A DNA stretch of 8,456 nt, from assembly GCA_016303195.1 (NCBI GenBank), contig JAEDMD010000075.1, positions 1 to 8,456 of the forward strand, read 5' to 3'. Shown here piece after piece: positions 4,998 through 8,456 of the stretch; position 1 is the stretch's first letter, and each line of letters begins with the position of its first letter. Origin of the DNA: Oscillospiraceae bacterium (GTDB lineage Bacteria; Bacillota; Clostridia; Oscillospirales; Ruminococcaceae). The translations under genes were made by a program, and so were the position numbers. Under the pieces are notes generated by a model. That model made no database searches. It was given only the letters and a program-made list of their open reading frames with translations, and was not told the DNA's origin.

Positions 4998-7111
4998 TGA
5001 AATTTTCTGAAGCCGTTGTCAAGCGGCGCATACTTATCCTTATAATTGCGGCGGTGCTTATGATACCGTCGGTGCTGGGAATGGCGGCAACAAGGATAAA
5101 TTACGATATGCTGAATTATCTCCCTGAAGATATGGACACTGTAAAGGGACAGAACCTGCTTACCGAGGAATTCGGCAAGGGTGCATTTTCCTTTATTGTG
5201 GCGGAAAATATGCCCGACAAGGAGGTTTCCGCACTGCGGGATAAAATTGCGGCGGTGGAGCACGTTGATTCGGTGATATGGTATGACAGCCTAATGGATA
5301 TATCCGTACCGAAGGAGCTGCTGCCTGACAAGATATACTCTGCGTTCAACACGGATAATTCAACTATGATTGCAGTATTTTTCGATACATCAACGTCTGC
5401 CGACGAAACTATCGACGCTATCCACGAGATACGCAGCATTGCAGGAAAGCAGTGCTTTGTATCGGGAATGTCGGCGCTTGTCACCGACTTAAAGGATCTG
5501 TGTGAGCAGGAAGAACCTGTTTATGTTGCCATAGCGGTGCTGCTTGCCTGTGCTGCGATGATGCTTTTCCTGGATAACTGGCTTGTGCCTTTTGTTTTTC
5601 TTGCAAGCATCGGAGTTTCCATACTGTTCAACATGGGTACGAACTATTTTCTTGGCGAAATTTCCTATATCACAAAGGCGCTTTCTGCGGTGCTTCAGCT
5701 TGCGGTAACAATGGACTACTCCATTTTCCTTTGGCACAGCTACAATGAGTGCAAGGAGAAATATCCCGACAAGGAAAGTGCCATGGCAAAGGCAATATCA
5801 AGTACGCTCACCTCCGTAACGGGCAGCTCCGTCACTACTATTGCAGGCTTTATTGCCCTGTGCTTTATGAGCTTTACTCTTGGCAAGGATCTTGGCATTG
5901 TAATGGCAAAGGGTGTACTTTTGGGTGTTATCGGCTGCGTTACTATCCTGCCGTCGCTGATACTTGTTCTGGATAAACCACTTGCAAAGCTGCACCACAA
6001 GCCGCTTATTCCCGATATGAGCAGGTTCTCGGCAGGAGTGGTAAAAATATTCCCCGCATTTATTGCGGTATTTGTAATTGTCGCTGTACCTGCATTTATG
6101 GGATACAAAAGCACAAACAGCGAGGTATATTACGACTTGGGAGAATGTCTGCCCGATACCATTGAATATGTAACGGCAAACGAAAAGCTCCGGGATAATT
6201 ATGATATTGCGTCCACTCACATGGCGCTTGTAAGCTCGGGACTTACCGCCAAGGACACAAAGCAGATGATTGCCGAGATAGAAAGTGCCGATGGCGTAAA
6301 ATATGCGTTGGGACTTGAGTCCGTTGTAGGCTCCCGAATACCCGATGAATTTATACCTGATGAGATAAAGGGTACATTACAAAGCGGCGAACACAAGCTT
6401 TTGCTCATAAATTCCGAATACAAGCCTGCTTCCGACGAGGTAAACGCTCAAATTGACAAGCTTGCAGACATACTAAAAAAATACGATGACAGCGCAATGC
6501 TTATCGGTGAGGCTTCCTGCACAAAGGATATGATAGAAACTACCGATACCGACTTTAAAATTGTAAATGCCATTTCTATTGCGGCAATATTTATCATAAT
6601 TGCAATAGTGGAAAAGAGCATTTCCCTGCCTATTATCCTTGTGGCGCTTATTGAGCTGTCCATTTTTATAAATCTGGGACTTCCTCATTATCTTGGACAG
6701 TCGCTGCCGTTTATCGCACCTATCTGCATAAGCACCATACAGCTTGGCGCAACGGTGGACTACGCTATACTTATGACCACCCGCTACAAAGCGGAACGCC
6801 GCAGTGGAAAAGATAAGCGTGAATCTGTTATCACAGCACTTTCCACTTCCATACCGTCCGTTATTGTTAGTGCAATGGGACTTTTTGCGGCGACATTTGG
6901 CGTTGCTCTGTACTCCGATATTGATATTATAAGCTCAATGTGTATGCTTATGGCAAGGGGTGCAGTAATCAGTATGGTATGCGTTATATTCATACTCCCC
7001 GCATTGTTTATGCTTTGCGACAGGCTTATCGGTGTCACCACCATTGGATTTAAAAATAAGGAAAGAAAAAGAAATAATCATAATAGTGTAAGTGGAGGTA
7101 TTCGTATATGA
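4997..7111 (+). CDS. MMPL/RND-superfamily lipid exporter
   Basis: A 704-residue proton-driven exporter of the MMPL class, which moves lipids, fatty acids or other hydrophobic molecules. It is built from two similar halves. Each has one N-terminal helix (about 11-30 and 350-370), an extracytoplasmic domain (about 31-173 and 371-521) and a five-helix bundle (about 174-326 and 522-678). Conserved Asp-Tyr pairs stand in the equivalent helix of each half: D240-Y241 in AVTMDYSIF and D588-Y589 in ATVDYAILM. They correspond to the proton-relay Asp-Tyr pairs of mycobacterial MmpL3. Both lie in the family context T-x-DY followed by a cytoplasmic charged loop. The start at 4997 has AAAGGAA (4981-4987) 9 nt upstream. 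It overlaps the previous gene by 1 nt and the next by 4 nt. S. aureus FarE, a fatty-acid exporter of this class, is the closest functional analogy in view of the nearby hydratase; the substrate here is not determined. Confidence 0.9.
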   Translation: MKFSEAVVKRRILILIIAAVLMIPSVLGMAATRINYDMLNYLPEDMDTVKGQNLLTEEFGKGAFSFIVAENMPDKEVSALRDKIAAVEHVDSVIWYDSLMDISVPKELLPDKIYSAFNTDNSTMIAVFFDTSTSADETIDAIHEIRSIAGKQCFVSGMSALVTDLKDLCEQEEPVYVAIAVLLACAAMMLFLDNWLVPFVFLASIGVSILFNMGTNYFLGEISYITKALSAVLQLAVTMDYSIFLWHSYNECKEKYPDKESAMAKAISSTLTSVTGSSVTTIAGFIALCFMSFTLGKDLGIVMAKGVLLGVIGCVTILPSLILVLDKPLAKLHHKPLIPDMSRFSAGVVKIFPAFIAVFVIVAVPAFMGYKSTNSEVYYDLGECLPDTIEYVTANEKLRDNYDIASTHMALVSSGLTAKDTKQMIAEIESADGVKYALGLESVVGSRIPDEFIPDEIKGTLQSGEHKLLLINSEYKPASDEVNAQIDKLADILKKYDDSAMLIGEASCTKDMIETTDTDFKIVNAISIAAIFIIIAIVEKSISLPIILVALIELSIFINLGLPHYLGQSLPFIAPICISTIQLGATVDYAILMTTRYKAERRSGKDKRESVITALSTSIPSVIVSAMGLFAATFGVALYSDIDIISSMCMLMARGAVISMVCVIFILPALFMLCDRLIGVTTIGFKNKERKRNNHNSVSGGIRI

Positions 7112-8456
7112 AAACAAAAAGAATTTATGCCGCAGTTATATCTGTAATTCTGGCGGCAGGAATATGCACGGGTGCAATATATGCGGCGGATAATAAAAGC
7201 ACAGAAGCACCGCAGGCAGCGGTCAGCGACAATGTAAAGGCAGATGATGCAGCTGCAGCCGAAAAGGACGAAACGGTGTACATTATTGCATGTGCGGACG
7301 GCTCTGCGGATAAAATCATTGTAAGCGACCATTTGAAGAACACCGAGGGCAGCACCGTTCTTTCAGATATTACAACTCTCTCGGACATTGAAAATGTAAA
7401 GGGCTACGAAGACTTTTCCCATGACGGTGATAATATCGTATGGGCTGCTGACGGAAAGGATATATACTATCAGGGCATAAGCACCGCTAAATCTCCCGTG
7501 GAAATGAAGGTTACTTACATTCTTGACGGCAAGGAAATTTCCCCTGCGGAGCTGGCAGGAAAAAGCGGCAAAATAAAAATTCGGGTCGATTACACCAATA
7601 ATCTGACTGTTTCTGCAGAAATAAACGGTGCGGCTGAAAATGTTTGCGTTCCCTTTGCGGTCGTTACGGGCACTGTACTTGACAATGACAAATTCCGCAA
7701 CATTGAGGTATCAAGCGGTAAAGTGCTTGACGATGGCGACAGGACAATTATTGCTGCACTTGCATTTCCGTCCTTGCAGGAAAGTCTTGATATCGACAAT
7801 GAAAAGCTTGATATTCCCGATCATCTTGAAATCACCGCAGACGTTACGGATTTTGAATTCAGCGGATTTTATGCTGCAGCAGAAAACAGTATTTTTGCCG
7901 ACATAAGTCTTGACGGAGAAAACACTATCGATGACCTGAAAAATGCTGCCTCAGAAATGGATTCTGCTATGGTACAGCTAATGGACGGTTCTTCTCAGCT
8001 TTATAATGGACTCACCGAGCTTAACGGCAAAACGGGAGAACTTATTAACGGCATTTCCGCATTAAGTGATGGTGCGGCGCAACTTTCCTCGGGAGCGGTT
8101 GCTCTTGACGAGGGAACTCACGGACTTTGTGACGGTATCGCACAGCTTAGTGCAGGCAGCAATCAGCTTTCCGAAGGGCTGGCAGAGCTTGATAAAAACA
8201 GCGAGGCGCTCAACCTAGGCGCTGCACAGATATTCGCATCTTTGCTTGAACAAGCGGACAGTCAGCTTGCGGCGCAGGGTCTTGAACTGCCCAAGCTTAC
8301 TATAGAAAATTATGCCACCGTACTTGACGGTGCTGCTGCGCAAGTCGAACAGGCAATGGGCAAGGATGCGGCTGCAAGAATTACCGCTGTAAAAGCTCAG
8401 CTTGATGAAGTAAAGGGCTTCTGCGATGGACTTAACGTTTATACTTCGGGAGTGTC
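7108..8456 (+). CDS. Secreted or anchored Leu-x-x-Gly heptad-repeat protein (YhgE/Pip-like), 3' truncated
   Basis: The frame starts at ATG 7108 with GGAGG nine bases upstream and stays open for 449 codons to the window edge. It begins with a signal peptide or membrane anchor (positive MKTKR, then hydrophobic to about residue 26, with an AIYA-A possible cleavage site) and a low-complexity Ala/Asp linker. A largely beta-type domain follows to about residue 255. Residues 288-371 carry successive heptads of the form x-x-x-Leu-x-x-Gly (for example QLYNGLTELNG, ALSDGAAQLSSG, QLSAGSNQLSEGLAELD), the hallmark of the xxxLxxG repeat found in YhgE/Pip-like proteins and in partners of MMPL transporters. 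The start overlaps the MMPL stop by 4 nt (ATGA). A periplasmic-like or wall-spanning partner of the exporter is the best guess. C-terminal membrane segments, usual in the family, would lie beyond the window. Confidence 0.8.
   Translation, partial: MKTKRIYAAVISVILAAGICTGAIYAADNKSTEAPQAAVSDNVKADDAAAAEKDETVYIIACADGSADKIIVSDHLKNTEGSTVLSDITTLSDIENVKGYEDFSHDGDNIVWAADGKDIYYQGISTAKSPVEMKVTYILDGKEISPAELAGKSGKIKIRVDYTNNLTVSAEINGAAENVCVPFAVVTGTVLDNDKFRNIEVSSGKVLDDGDRTIIAALAFPSLQESLDIDNEKLDIPDHLEITADVTDFEFSGFYAAAENSIFADISLDGENTIDDLKNAASEMDSAMVQLMDGSSQLYNGLTELNGKTGELINGISALSDGAAQLSSGAVALDEGTHGLCDGIAQLSAGSNQLSEGLAELDKNSEALNLGAAQIFASLLEQADSQLAAQGLELPKLTIENYATVLDGAAAQVEQAMGKDAAARITAVKAQLDEVKGFCDGLNVYTSGV

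Overview
The window looks like the chromosome of a low-to-mid-GC, gut-type Firmicute (Clostridia, possibly Ruminococcus-like). That assignment is an inference from strong GGAGG ribosome sites, sigma-A-type promoters, compact operons and a clostridial-type large serine recombinase. No rRNA, tRNA or other taxonomic marker is present.

Layout. (1) Positions 2-535 are the 3' end of a large serine recombinase, probably one edge of an integrated mobile element, followed by a strong terminator. (2) Positions 536-1065 hold no intact gene. They contain that terminator, a probable frame-broken gene remnant on the minus strand, a 13-bp inverted repeat, a short tandem repeat and the hairpin terminator of the next gene. 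(3) Positions 1066-2841 (minus) encode a full-length FAD-dependent oleate hydratase with its own promoter. (4) Positions 2976-3560 (minus) and 3702-4280 (plus) are two divergently transcribed, paralogous TetR-family regulators on either side of a 141-bp promoter region. (5) From 4404 to the window end runs a tightly coupled plus-strand operon: a six-helix HdeD/DUF308-like membrane protein, a 12-helix MMPL/RND-type exporter (1-nt overlap with the previous gene) and a secreted or anchored Leu-x-x-Gly heptad protein (4-nt overlap), which is cut by the window edge.

Working model (inference). The locus reads as a membrane-lipid or free-fatty-acid defence island. The hydratase would convert toxic unsaturated fatty acids to 10-hydroxy fatty acids. 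One or both TetR proteins would sense an acyl or hydrophobic ligand, and the MMPL exporter with its partners would pump lipid out. The arrangement recalls the Staphylococcus aureus pair FarR (TetR) and FarE (MMPL fatty-acid efflux), here next to an OhyA-type hydratase. A perfect palindrome in the export-operon promoter and an imperfect one over the oleate hydratase -10 are candidate operators. Each family is individually known; the specific combination, including DUF308 and the heptad protein, is the part worth examining.
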